The notes under the pieces were generated by a model. The model made no database searches, was not told the DNA's origin, and was given only the letters and a program-made list of their open reading frames with translations. The position numbers and the translations under genes were made by a program. This document shows, in pieces, positions 1 through 6,841 of a stretch of DNA of 9,218 nucleotides. How positions within the stretch are numbered: position 1 is the first letter of the stretch; every line of letters starts with the position of its first letter. The stretch comes from Chamaesiphon sp. (GTDB taxonomy: Bacteria > Cyanobacteriota > Cyanobacteriia > Cyanobacteriales > Chamaesiphonaceae), in NCBI GenBank assembly GCA_026785875.1, contig JAJAZF010000035.1, positions 1 to 9,218 of the forward strand. Reading direction: 5' to 3'.

Positions 1-567
1 ATCTACCTCATCTCTACTCAGAGTATCGAACTTATACAAAATAATCGTTGACACTAAATTAATTATATCTCTGCTACCTTGTGCCTGTGCGATTAGCCTT
101 CTCGCTTCAGCTTTCGCCTCATCTCCCTCCAGCGTCGTCAACACCATCAAACCCAACCCTGTAGACAATTCTACTCCCAATTCATCCAAGTAAACCCTAG
201 TAATCCGCCCACCCTCTAACAGCTCCCGCACGATCTCTCGTCGAGATTGTTCGATGCTTCTAGATGGATAAATTATTACGGCTTGCCAATCCAAAAATAG
301 ATCGCGATGACGGTAGACATAGACACTAATTTCAGCAAGCATTCGCTCATATAGTAACTCGTCGAGTTGAAATTGCACTTCACAGAAATAGACAATTCCA
401 GATGGCTCGGGCGGAATAAATACACCATCCATCCTAAATGCTGTTTCCTTTACCTCAATTGCATCAAAAACATATTGCTCGGCATTTTCAGGCGGGTGAG
501 GAATCAAATCAAATAATAGGCTGGGCGATTGCACAAATAACTGATAAAAAATTGTATCGCGCCGCAT
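1..567 (-). CDS. Rpn family recombination-promoting nuclease / putative transposase (DUF2887-like), 3' end cut off by window edge
   Basis: An uninterrupted minus-strand frame of 189 codons starts at the ATG at 567-565 and leaves the window at base 1, so the C-terminus is missing. The N-terminus (MRRDTIFYQLFVQSPSLLFD) is typical of cyanobacterial DUF2887/Rpn proteins. A PD-(D/E)XK nuclease core is visible: D47 in RMDGVF, then E63 and Q65 in YFCEVQFQ. Further family-like strings follow: LYERMLAEISVYVYRHRD (about 71-88), DWQAVIIYPSR (about 92-102) and RVYLDELG (about 123-130). Characterised Rpn proteins of E. coli are DNA endonucleases linked to recombination and phage defence; a role here is inferred from family only. 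Cyanobacterial members usually run 250-300 residues, so roughly one third may be missing. No Shine-Dalgarno sequence precedes the ATG, which lies in the loop of a large inverted repeat (534-602). It sits 41 bases downstream of the GH57 gene on the same strand. Confidence 0.85.
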   Translation of the reverse strand, partial: MRRDTIFYQLFVQSPSLLFDLIPHPPENAEQYVFDAIEVKETAFRMDGVFIPPEPSGIVYFCEVQFQLDELLYERMLAEISVYVYRHRDLFLDWQAVIIYPSRSIEQSRREIVRELLEGGRITRVYLDELGVELSTGLGLMVLTTLEGDEAKAEARRLIAQAQGSRDIINLVSTIILYKFDTLSRDEVD

Positions 568-602
568 AAATATATATTCATTAATATTTTATCAGTTATT
601 TG
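534..602. repeat. Perfect 16-bp inverted repeat around the start codon of the Rpn-like gene
   Basis: The left arm at 534-549 (CAAATAACTGATAAAA) is the exact reverse complement of the right arm at 587-602 (TTTTATCAGTTATTTG). Pairing continues after one mismatch for 3 more base pairs (551-553 with 583-585), leaving a loop of about 29 bases. In the minus-strand transcript the structure begins 6 bases after the GH57 stop codon, and the Rpn start codon (567-565) lies in the loop. The 3' arm overlaps codons 6-12 of the Rpn-like gene. No U-tract follows, so it does not look like an intrinsic terminator. A translational control hairpin or mRNA-stabilising structure is possible. Confidence 0.8.
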
Positions 603-608
603 GAAAAA

Positions 609-2090
609 CTAGCTATTCACCAACGCCAACCCACGCCGATATAATTCTCGTGCATACTCAGTCCAAGTACCTTGTCCCCAATACCGAAAACAACTAGTTT
701 GCACCAATAAATTGTAGAGTAAAGCAGCTTGATAATCCGATCGAGTGGTGACTGTGGGATCGGCAGCTACTATTTCATCAAACTTTTGATGAAATAGTGC
801 GCTGAGTTGATACATTGGAGCCAGGACATTATCATATCCCTGTACCCAGCTCAAATTATTAGTCCACGATGCACCATCCATGTGGAATTGATGGTCGGTT
901 TTTTTTAGTGCTGCGATCGCATTTTCTACCGAGCTAGTATCTGATTGTTCAGGATTGACTAGTTGCCAAATTTTATGTTGTTGAACTCCCTGACAAACTG
1001 GATAATCTGCTTCGGCGATCCCCACGCTTTCTAATAATTCTAAATATTCCGTTCCATTGCAGCCGACTACACCATTACTTTGATCCTTAATTTCTTGCCA
1101 AGGGCGGGGGAAATCGCGAGGGAATTCATTCATCATCACGCCGCCATTTTCACCATCGGCAATCTGAGTAACCAAACAGGGCATCGACTTTCCGCCTAGT
1201 TGCTGTTTACCGCGACTTTTGGCTTCATAATAAGGCTGCATCTGGGCGACTAATTTGGTATCCGAGCCTTGGGTTTTAATTAAGGCGGTGATGCTAATCG
1301 TTTCCCCTTGAGAATTTCGCGCGACTAAGCGATTGGGGAGGTATTTATGATCTTGAGTTAAGCTTCCACCATCGAGCTGCTCGACGGAATGTTCCTGCAC
1401 CATCAACCAGCGATAACCGCACTCCTTCAGAGCTTTGATATATTCATATAGGACATCAGGATGATTGGGGAGGTGCATCTCTGGAGGTGAGAAACCTTTG
1501 ACGCGTTGGAGGGCTTCGATCCCAAAGATCGCGGCAAAATGATGTTGCCATGCTTGGATCTGTAATTTGATATCGGGAGTCGGGGTGGAAGGTACCACAG
1601 CATGACTCCACATCGTCCCCAGCCACTCAACATAGGGCTGGTACTGCCCATCGCATGTAATCTTTTTCAGGTGGTCTAGCACGTCATTTCGCCCCATCTG
1701 CTGCAATCCCCACAACAGGTTCCCCGAATAGTCCAACATGATGCGTGGGTTGCAACCAGCCGCGACTAAATCGGGGATAAACTCACCCATCCGCGCATAG
1801 CACCAGGCAAACACGCCCGCATTATGATTGTCGCCTTCACCTTGATGCTCGAACATGTATTGCAGATGTCCGATGAGTTCGCCATGTGCGCCAGCGGGAA
1901 TCGTCGGTTGGTGCATATGTAGCGCACACGCAAACCCCGCAGTCATGTCTGCTAAGTGGAGATTACTAGTCGGGAGAAATACCAATTCGGCATGGTTGAC
2001 AGCGGCGTGAATTTCAGCTTCTCGCCCGCAGATATTTGGCATTTCGCCGATTTGGGCTAACTCGGATGTGGAGGATGGGATCGAAATCAT
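609..2090 (-). CDS. Glycoside hydrolase family 57-like protein
   Basis: This is a 493-residue cytoplasmic protein with no signal peptide or membrane segment. GH57 landmarks appear in the expected order: HMHQP at residues 58-62 (family motif 1, HxHQP); GFSPPEMHLP at 199-208 with E204 in the place of the catalytic nucleophile; and IADGENGG at 310-317 with D312 in the place of the acid/base. Family 57 includes alpha-amylases, 4-alpha-glucanotransferases, branching enzymes and alpha-galactosidases, all retaining enzymes that act on alpha-linked glucans or galactosides. The sequence alone does not show the substrate. A role in glycogen or other alpha-glucan metabolism is an inference. The ATG at 2090 is supported by an AGGAG Shine-Dalgarno sequence (2101-2097) 6 bases upstream, the clearest ribosome-binding site in the window. 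It lies 74 bases downstream of trpG and 41 bases upstream of the Rpn-like gene, all on one strand. Confidence 0.85.
   Translation of the reverse strand: MISIPSSTSELAQIGEMPNICGREAEIHAAVNHAELVFLPTSNLHLADMTAGFACALHMHQPTIPAGAHGELIGHLQYMFEHQGEGDNHNAGVFAWCYARMGEFIPDLVAAGCNPRIMLDYSGNLLWGLQQMGRNDVLDHLKKITCDGQYQPYVEWLGTMWSHAVVPSTPTPDIKLQIQAWQHHFAAIFGIEALQRVKGFSPPEMHLPNHPDVLYEYIKALKECGYRWLMVQEHSVEQLDGGSLTQDHKYLPNRLVARNSQGETISITALIKTQGSDTKLVAQMQPYYEAKSRGKQQLGGKSMPCLVTQIADGENGGVMMNEFPRDFPRPWQEIKDQSNGVVGCNGTEYLELLESVGIAEADYPVCQGVQQHKIWQLVNPEQSDTSSVENAIAALKKTDHQFHMDGASWTNNLSWVQGYDNVLAPMYQLSALFHQKFDEIVAADPTVTTRSDYQAALLYNLLVQTSCFRYWGQGTWTEYARELYRRGLALVNS
913..920. repeat. HIP1 octamer GCGATCGC inside the GH57-like gene
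   Basis: This palindrome is greatly over-represented in many cyanobacterial genomes. It lies within the coding sequence near the C-terminal third of the GH57-like protein. It supports a cyanobacterial origin for the window. Confidence 0.85.
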
Positions 2091-2096
2091 GAGTGG

Positions 2097-2101
2097 CTCC
2101 T
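2097..2101 (-). promoter_or_regulatory. Ribosome binding site (AGGAG) of the GH57-like gene
   Basis: AGGAG on the minus strand ends 6 bases before the ATG at 2090. It fixes the start of the GH57-like gene. Most other genes in this window lack a recognisable Shine-Dalgarno sequence, as is common in cyanobacteria. Confidence 0.7.
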
Positions 2102-2164
2102 AATCTGACGATCGACCCAGAATACCAAACTACATCTGCACTCATCTATGCCCAAGTCTGAAAC

Positions 2165-2782
2165 TTAACTTTCTGTGAGGTTGCCCACTTTAGATTTAAT
2201 TGATGTCAAAAAATTCTTTAGCAACTGTTTGCCGGAATGAGTCAAAATACTTTCAGGATGAAATTGTACCCCTTCAATGTGGGGATAATCCCGATGACGA
2301 ACGCCCATAATCGTGCCATCTTCCACCCAGGCATTAATTTCGAGACAGTCTGGACAGGTGGCTCGATCGATGACTAGACTATGATAGCGAGTAGCTGTAA
2401 ACGGATTGTCTAGACCTGTAAATACACCAGTACCATCGTGGTAGATTTCCGAAGTTTTACCGTGCATCAAAATCGGTGCGGCGATGACATCGCCACCAAA
2501 AACTTGACCGATACTTTGATGTCCCAGACACACGCCCAAAATTGGATACTCTGTACCCAATTGGCTGATAATTTCCAGCGTAATCCCAGCATCTTCTGGA
2601 CGACCTGGGCCAGGTGAGATCAAGATTCCGTCGGGATTTAGACTGATAATCTCTGAGATGGTGATTCGATCGTTCCGATAGACGCGAATATCTTCAGCAA
2701 TGGCTAGTTCCTGTCCGAGTTCGCCCAAATATTGGACGAGATTGTATGTGAAGCTGTCGTAATTATCTATAACTAAAATCAT
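2165..2782 (-). CDS. trpG: Anthranilate / aminodeoxychorismate synthase component II (glutamine amidotransferase)
   Basis: This 205-residue class I glutamine amidotransferase supplies ammonia from glutamine to a chorismate-using partner (TrpE for anthranilate, PabB for 4-amino-4-deoxychorismate). Visible motifs are the N-terminal MILVIDNYDSFTYNLVQYLG, the oxyanion region SPGPGRPEDAG (56-66), the nucleophile C85 in GVCLGHQS, and H175 and E177 in VQFHPES, which complete the Cys-His-Glu triad. Length and all motifs are normal for a free-standing TrpG/PabA. Such proteins often serve both tryptophan and folate synthesis, and the sequence does not separate the two; no trpE or pabB is in the window. 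A TAA in frame lies two codons before the ATG at 2782, so no longer start is possible. No clear Shine-Dalgarno is seen. It follows dgkA by 96 bases and precedes the GH57-like gene by 74. Confidence 0.95.
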   Translation of the reverse strand: MILVIDNYDSFTYNLVQYLGELGQELAIAEDIRVYRNDRITISEIISLNPDGILISPGPGRPEDAGITLEIISQLGTEYPILGVCLGHQSIGQVFGGDVIAAPILMHGKTSEIYHDGTGVFTGLDNPFTATRYHSLVIDRATCPDCLEINAWVEDGTIMGVRHRDYPHIEGVQFHPESILTHSGKQLLKNFLTSIKSKVGNLTES

Positions 2783-2878
2783 GCGTTACGCTAGTCCAAC
2801 CTTACTCAGTGTAACAGGATCGCCGATCGATTCAAAATTAAATATTAACTAGGTAGATCGAATTACAACCCCTACCCA

Positions 2879-3352
2879 TTAGTGAGCAAATAGCCATAAA
2901 ACTAGTTTAGGTGCAACCAGACAAAAACCTACTAGTACAGAGGCGAAAGCCGAAATTAGCACAGCACCAGCAGCACAATCCTTGGCAATCTTGGCGAGTT
3001 CGTGATAGGTTTGCCCCACAGTGAGATCGACAACAGACTCGATCGCAGTGTTTAATAGTTCCAGGGTCAAAACTAGACCACTAGTAATGCAAATCACCGC
3101 CATCTCCACTCCAGTCAATTGTAAAAGAGCACCGATGGTAATTGCCAAGGTACCCATCACGCAGTGAATCCGAAAGTTTCGTTGAGTGTGAAAGGCATAC
3201 GTCACACCCGCCGCAGCATATTTAAAACTTACACCAATACTAGTAGCTACTCGCCAAGCTTTAATCCGGTTTTGGTGTGAAGAAGTAGATATTTTGCTAT
3301 TCATATCTGGTTGGATTTGATTATTCAACGATTCTTCCAGTTTAATCTGCAT
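2879..3352 (-). CDS. dgkA: Diacylglycerol kinase / undecaprenol kinase family, small integral membrane type
   Basis: This 157-residue inner-membrane lipid kinase belongs to the prokaryotic DgkA family, which phosphorylates diacylglycerol or undecaprenol with ATP and so recycles lipids into phospholipid or cell-wall carriers. Family signatures are present: RNFRIH (58-63), the catalytic block ELLNTAIESVVD (98-109) with E98, N101, E105 and D109, and AKDCAAGAVL (123-132). Hydrophobic segments lie at about 63-82, 84-101 and 127-152, fitting the three-helix fold. The N-terminal 30 residues are polar and longer than in E. coli DgkA, which is usual for cyanobacterial and Gram-positive members. The ATG at 3352 is preceded by GGGAG about 10 bases upstream; M17 is a possible alternative without a Shine-Dalgarno. 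The substrate (diacylglycerol or undecaprenol) is not decided by the sequence. It follows ybeY by 93 bases, and a ybeY-dgkA neighbourhood is known in many bacteria. Confidence 0.93.
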   Translation of the reverse strand: MQIKLEESLNNQIQPDMNSKISTSSHQNRIKAWRVATSIGVSFKYAAAGVTYAFHTQRNFRIHCVMGTLAITIGALLQLTGVEMAVICITSGLVLTLELLNTAIESVVDLTVGQTYHELAKIAKDCAAGAVLISAFASVLVGFCLVAPKLVLWLFAH

Positions 3353-3445
3353 AGACGGTTACTCCCAGAGGGAAAATAATGATTTATGGGTCGGATGAGT
3401 CACACATATAGCTTAAAAGTCTCATTTCCCATTGAGGAACAAGAT

Positions 3446-3916
3446 CTATAGACTGCTACGCGCAAGGAAAGTTTCCTGCTGTTGTAACATTATCAGCAAA
3501 CTGGGTTCATCAGGGTGATCCCATCCCAACAGGTGTAGTAGTCCATGACTAGCCAACCACGCCAATTCTTTGCTTAAAGCATACCCATGTTCGGGGGCTT
3601 GTCTAGCAGCAGTATCAACAGAAATAATAATGTCACCGAGATACAGGGCTTCGGCTGCGTCGTCCTCTATTTCAGGAAAATCGACTTCCATTGCGGCAAA
3701 AGATAAAACATCGGTTGGTCGATCTTTTTGGCGAAATTGCGAGTTTAAAGCTTGGATTTCTGCATCGGTAGTGAGGCGGAGACTCAATTCATAACTATTG
3801 GCTGGTGGTAAGTCCAATCCTGGTGTCTGCAACCATTCTTGAAACCAAATCACCCAGGTAGTTTCGTCGATGGTACTGGGCTGATAAAGATCTTGGACGA
3901 TTAATTCTAGATTCAT
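3446..3916 (-). CDS. ybeY: Endoribonuclease YbeY (rRNA maturation factor)
   Basis: This 156-residue single-strand endoribonuclease is implicated in 16S rRNA 3'-end maturation and 70S ribosome quality control. The diagnostic zinc motif SHGLLHLLGWDH places the three metal-binding histidines at H124, H128 and H134. The upstream family block FRQKDRPTDVLSF (61-73) contains the conserved arginine and the TDVLSF string, and YLGDIIIS (92-99) is also typical. Length matches the family. The start at 3916 has no obvious Shine-Dalgarno. It lies 75 bases after the DUF3285-type gene and 93 bases before dgkA on the same strand, so it is probably co-transcribed with dgkA and trpG. Confidence 0.95.
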   Translation of the reverse strand: MNLELIVQDLYQPSTIDETTWVIWFQEWLQTPGLDLPPANSYELSLRLTTDAEIQALNSQFRQKDRPTDVLSFAAMEVDFPEIEDDAAEALYLGDIIISVDTAARQAPEHGYALSKELAWLASHGLLHLLGWDHPDEPSLLIMLQQQETFLARSSL

Positions 3917-3944
3917 TGAGGAAAATTGGTGGTGGTGGCTAGTA

Positions 3945-3992
3945 AGTAGAGACTGGGTAGGACGAGATCGAACCAGATACCCAATACCTACT
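3945..3992. repeat. Imperfect intercistronic hairpin between the DUF3285-type gene and ybeY
   Basis: TGGGTA (3954-3959) pairs with TACCCA (3978-3983) across an 18-base loop. After a small internal mismatch, AGTAG (3945-3949) pairs with CTACT (3988-3992). The structure touches the stop codon of the DUF3285-type gene (3994-3992). No U-tract follows on the minus strand, so an intrinsic terminator is unlikely. An RNA processing or stability element is possible but unproven. Confidence 0.4.
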
Positions 3993-4243
3993 CATCTAGT
4001 CAGATATGCTAGTCCGACAAATAGTGTCAACAAGCCAATCGCACTCAGAGCGAAGTGTTGGAGTGACTTACCACCCTTTTTGACCATGTTTCGCATGGCG
4101 TATTTGACGAATTTGGATTTGAGTTCTTCTGGTGTGGGCGGGGCTTCCATCACCTTAGTCGGTTTGGTAATGGTTTCATCCCTGGGTGCGGTGATGACCG
4201 CAGTGGCTTCAGCGATATTTTTATCGGTGGGTGTATCACTCAT
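3992..4243 (-). CDS. DUF3285-type small cyanobacterial membrane protein
   Basis: This 83-residue protein has unknown function. The polar, Thr/Pro-rich N-terminal half (1-40) has no recognisable domain. The C-terminal half carries the block KYAMRNMVKKGGKSLQHF (47-64), followed by one hydrophobic segment (about 65-81) and the ending AYLTR. From memory this pattern matches DUF3285, a short family largely confined to cyanobacteria. The basic stretch before a single C-terminal helix suggests a tail-anchored protein with its N-terminus in the cytoplasm. The first ATG at 4243 is taken as the start. No Shine-Dalgarno is seen; instead a HIP1 octamer (4248-4255) lies 4 bases upstream. It is on the same strand as ybeY, 75 bases ahead of it. 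The family assignment would be settled by a Pfam search. Confidence 0.78.
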   Translation of the reverse strand: MSDTPTDKNIAEATAVITAPRDETITKPTKVMEAPPTPEELKSKFVKYAMRNMVKKGGKSLQHFALSAIGLLTLFVGLAYLTR

Positions 4244-4247
4244 AATG

Positions 4248-4255
4248 GCGATCGC
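4248..4255. repeat. HIP1 octamer just upstream of the DUF3285-type start codon
   Basis: GCGATCGC lies 4 bases before the ATG at 4243 on the minus strand, where a Shine-Dalgarno sequence would normally be. It is the only full HIP1 octamer outside a coding sequence in the window. Confidence 0.85.
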
Positions 4256-4272
4256 TACAATAATTTAGGTTA

Positions 4273-4302
4273 AGTTTATTTAACTCGATCTTACCGCATC
4301 AA
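4273..4302 (-). promoter_or_regulatory. Weak sigma70-like promoter candidate upstream of the DUF3285-type gene
   Basis: On the minus strand TTGATG (4302-4297) and TAAACT (4278-4273) are separated by 18 bases. Each matches the -35 or -10 consensus at 4 of 6 positions, and the -10 lies about 30 bases before the ATG at 4243. The 81-base gap after priA has no terminator, so read-through from priA is equally possible. Confidence 0.22.
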
Positions 4303-4324
4303 TTATTTGCTTTCTGTAACCAAT

Positions 4325-6841
4325 TTACAAAAAATTCTGAGGATCGACATCAATTGTCATTTTGACCACATTGGAACATCTAGTTCTGAGCAATTCCCAA
4401 TCAGGTAAGGTTGCAGTACCATTGGCTAGATATTTGAGCATAATTTGCCAACGGTAACGATTACTGACTCGCATCACCGTGGCTGGTGCGGGGCCTAATA
4501 CTTCATAGTGTCCACTAATTGCCGCATCATTGAGAGCTACGCCAATTTCAGTCACAGTTTGTTCGACCGCCGCTGCATCCAGGCTACTAAACCTCAGCAA
4601 AATTAGTTTGCCATAGGGCGGATAGTCTAGCACCCGACGTTCGGGCAACTCGGCGTTAATAAATGCGGCGTAATCATGCTTAGTTACTGCGGCGAGGACA
4701 GGATGCTCGGGATTATAAGTTTGAATAATGACCTTTCCCGCTTCATCCCCACGTCCAGATCTCCCCGCGACTTGGGTAAGGGTTTGAAATGTCCGTTCGG
4801 CGGCGCGATAATCCGAGAGGTGCAATAAGCCATCAGCAGCAATTACCCCCACCAGGGTGACTTGTGGTAAGTCCAATCCTTTGGTAAGCATTTGAGTACC
4901 AACAAGTAAATCGGCTTCGCCACGGACGAATGCGGTCAAAATCTGGCGATGTGAGCCTTTGGTACGAGTCGTATCGCTATCAAACCGCAGACATTTTAGT
5001 TGGGGAAACTCGCGGTCTAATTCTTCCACAATTTTTTGGGTACCACTACCAAAGAATTTGAAATAGGCTGAGTCGCACTCAGGACACTTGCGGGGCTGGG
5101 GTTGAAGATGATTGCAGTAGTGGCAGCGTAACTGGGCGTGTTCGGCGGCTCCAGGCTGATGATAGGCGAGGGAAACGTCACAGTTGGGACACTCACACAC
5201 ATAGCCACAACTCCGACAGGAAACGAAGGTGCTATGTCCGCGTCGATGGATGAATAGTATCCCCTGTTGTTTGTTTGCCTGCATTTGCCGCAATGCTTGG
5301 GCGAGTGGACGACTAAAGATGCTGCGGTTTCCCTGCTGCAATTCCTGTCGCATATCGACGATTTCTACTGGCGGTAGGGGGCGAGATTGGACTCGTGTAG
5401 GGAGGGAGAGATAGTAGGTAGATGGTTGATTTGTGGTGACATTTACCCAAGTTTCTAATGAGGGAGTAGCCGAACCGAGAATCAAGGGACAGGATTCTAA
5501 TTGGGCGCGCCATTTGGCAATATCTCTAGTCTGATAGGTGGGGGAGGGCTGATCTTGTTTGAAACTAGAGTCGTGTTCTTCATCTAAGACGATCAGTCCT
5601 AAATTAGGTAATGGCGCGAAAATTGCCGATCGAGTGCCGATGATAATTTGACTGGTTGGGGTCAACATTTGTCGCCAAGTATCATAACGTTCGCCATCGC
5701 TGAGGGCACTATGATAAACACAGACTTTATCTCCAAATCTCGATCGAAATCTATCTGTTAATTGTGGTGTTAAACCAATTTCGGGAACTAGCACTAATAC
5801 CGATCGAGACTGTGATAAGATTTGCTCGATCGCTTGGAGATAAACTTCAGTTTTCCCCGAACCCGTCACGCCGTGTAATAGCACCTGGGCAAATCCTGAG
5901 AGCTGATTAATCGTCTCCAATGCCACAGCTTGATCGCTGGTGAGTACCTTGGCTTGTTCTTGTTGAAATATGCCCAGTTCTTGCTCGGAGCGAAGTTTCT
6001 CTTTATTAACGATCGCAATATAACCTTTGTCGGCAATATTCTTTAAGATTGCGGAACTTTTGCTGTCGATTAATTTTAATAAGTCCGACTGCCATAATTC
6101 ACCATGATATTGCTTGAGGATCTCGACTACTTTTTTTTGTCGATCGTTTAAATCGCTGCCGACTAACTCGGATGTTAAAATTACCGCTTTTTGTAATTTG
6201 GGATGTTGAGTTTTTCCTGATTCCAAATAAGATTCAACTAGTTGGCGATCGAGTAATTCTCTCAACCCCCTTCTTGCCTGAGGCACCTGCTTTTGAATAT
6301 GCTGCCAACTATAATTTCTGGCAGGATGTGAATTTAATAGATTGAGAATTTGTTTAGCAATATGGCTGAGGAAAATACCTGAGGTTGAATCGGTAGTTAT
6401 CGCTGATTCGTCGGAGATAAGCGCACGAATCCGTCTGTGCGAGCGAGTCAACAATCCAGGCGGCAGGGCAACTTTAATGACTTGAATTAATGGTGTATAA
6501 TAGTATTCAGCAATCTGGGTTAACCACTGCCAATAATTAGCTTTAAACAATCCAGATGCTACCACATCATCGATATCTTTGATTTTATCGATCGACAGAC
6601 CATCTGGCAATCGATCGACAAATCTAATGGCAATTCCGCCAACTATTTGCCCACCTAATGGCACACTGAGAATATCACCAACCCGAATACTCAGCCGTTC
6701 CGGTACATTATATGTAAATAAAGCTTGAGTACCTGGGCAATCTACCAATACTTCTACCAGCCCATGTGCCTTTGTACCGATGGTATACCCCGTAATCGGT
6801 TCGGATACCATACTCGGAGTAGACAGATCGGGATTCCACAT
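4325..6841 (-). CDS. priA: Primosomal protein N' (replication restart helicase PriA)
   Basis: PriA is a 3'-to-5' superfamily 2 DNA helicase that recognises abandoned replication forks and reloads the replisome. This 838-residue protein has, in order: an N-terminal fork-binding domain; a poorly conserved region (about 130-300); Walker A HGVTGSGKTEVYL (323-335, K330); LVPEIGLTPQL (351-361); Walker B with DEEH (420-423); and motif III GSATP (456-460). The two zinc sites use C542/C545/C551/C554 and C573/C576/C586/C589. GTQMLTKGLD (648-657) and QVAGRSGR (690-697) belong to the second helicase lobe. It is about 100 residues longer than E. coli PriA (732), and the whole excess lies before Walker A. 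The ATG at 6841 is chosen; M11 is an alternative, and neither has a Shine-Dalgarno. It is transcribed divergently from the ADP-ribosylglycohydrolase-like gene. Confidence 0.97.
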   Translation of the reverse strand: MWNPDLSTPSMVSEPITGYTIGTKAHGLVEVLVDCPGTQALFTYNVPERLSIRVGDILSVPLGGQIVGGIAIRFVDRLPDGLSIDKIKDIDDVVASGLFKANYWQWLTQIAEYYYTPLIQVIKVALPPGLLTRSHRRIRALISDESAITTDSTSGIFLSHIAKQILNLLNSHPARNYSWQHIQKQVPQARRGLRELLDRQLVESYLESGKTQHPKLQKAVILTSELVGSDLNDRQKKVVEILKQYHGELWQSDLLKLIDSKSSAILKNIADKGYIAIVNKEKLRSEQELGIFQQEQAKVLTSDQAVALETINQLSGFAQVLLHGVTGSGKTEVYLQAIEQILSQSRSVLVLVPEIGLTPQLTDRFRSRFGDKVCVYHSALSDGERYDTWRQMLTPTSQIIIGTRSAIFAPLPNLGLIVLDEEHDSSFKQDQPSPTYQTRDIAKWRAQLESCPLILGSATPSLETWVNVTTNQPSTYYLSLPTRVQSRPLPPVEIVDMRQELQQGNRSIFSRPLAQALRQMQANKQQGILFIHRRGHSTFVSCRSCGYVCECPNCDVSLAYHQPGAAEHAQLRCHYCNHLQPQPRKCPECDSAYFKFFGSGTQKIVEELDREFPQLKCLRFDSDTTRTKGSHRQILTAFVRGEADLLVGTQMLTKGLDLPQVTLVGVIAADGLLHLSDYRAAERTFQTLTQVAGRSGRGDEAGKVIIQTYNPEHPVLAAVTKHDYAAFINAELPERRVLDYPPYGKLILLRFSSLDAAAVEQTVTEIGVALNDAAISGHYEVLGPAPATVMRVSNRYRWQIMLKYLANGTATLPDWELLRTRCSNVVKMTIDVDPQNFL

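Noticed and set aside
1427..1651. Overlapping minus-strand open frame of 74 codons inside the GH57-like gene
   Set aside because: It lies in another frame of a gene with clear motifs and has no recognisable domain or ribosome-binding site.
2783..2878. GTTAC/GTAAC inverted repeat in the trpG-dgkA gap
   Set aside because: A 5-bp stem with a long loop and no T-tract is too weak to call a terminator or operator.
3370..3431. Possible long-range pairing of GGGAAA and TTTCCC in the ybeY-dgkA gap
   Set aside because: The match is only 6 bp across a loop of about 50 bases, as expected by chance.
3570..3794. Plus-strand open frame of 74 codons antisense to ybeY
   Set aside because: Its composition is explained by the opposite strand's YbeY codons, and it shows no family motif.
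4080..4268. Plus-strand open frame antisense to the DUF3285-type gene, with a hydrophobic stretch
   Set aside because: The hydrophobicity arises from the complement of the Thr/Pro/Glu-rich N-terminal half. The DUF3285-type frame has a recognisable conserved block and this one has none.
4265..4285. GTTAA...TTAAC mini-hairpin downstream of priA as a terminator
   Set aside because: It is short, AT-only apart from one pair, and has no following U-tract.
5017..5513. Three short open frames on both strands within priA (5017-5208, 5229-5414, 5313-5513)
   Set aside because: All overlap the zinc-binding and helicase parts of PriA in other frames and resemble no known protein.
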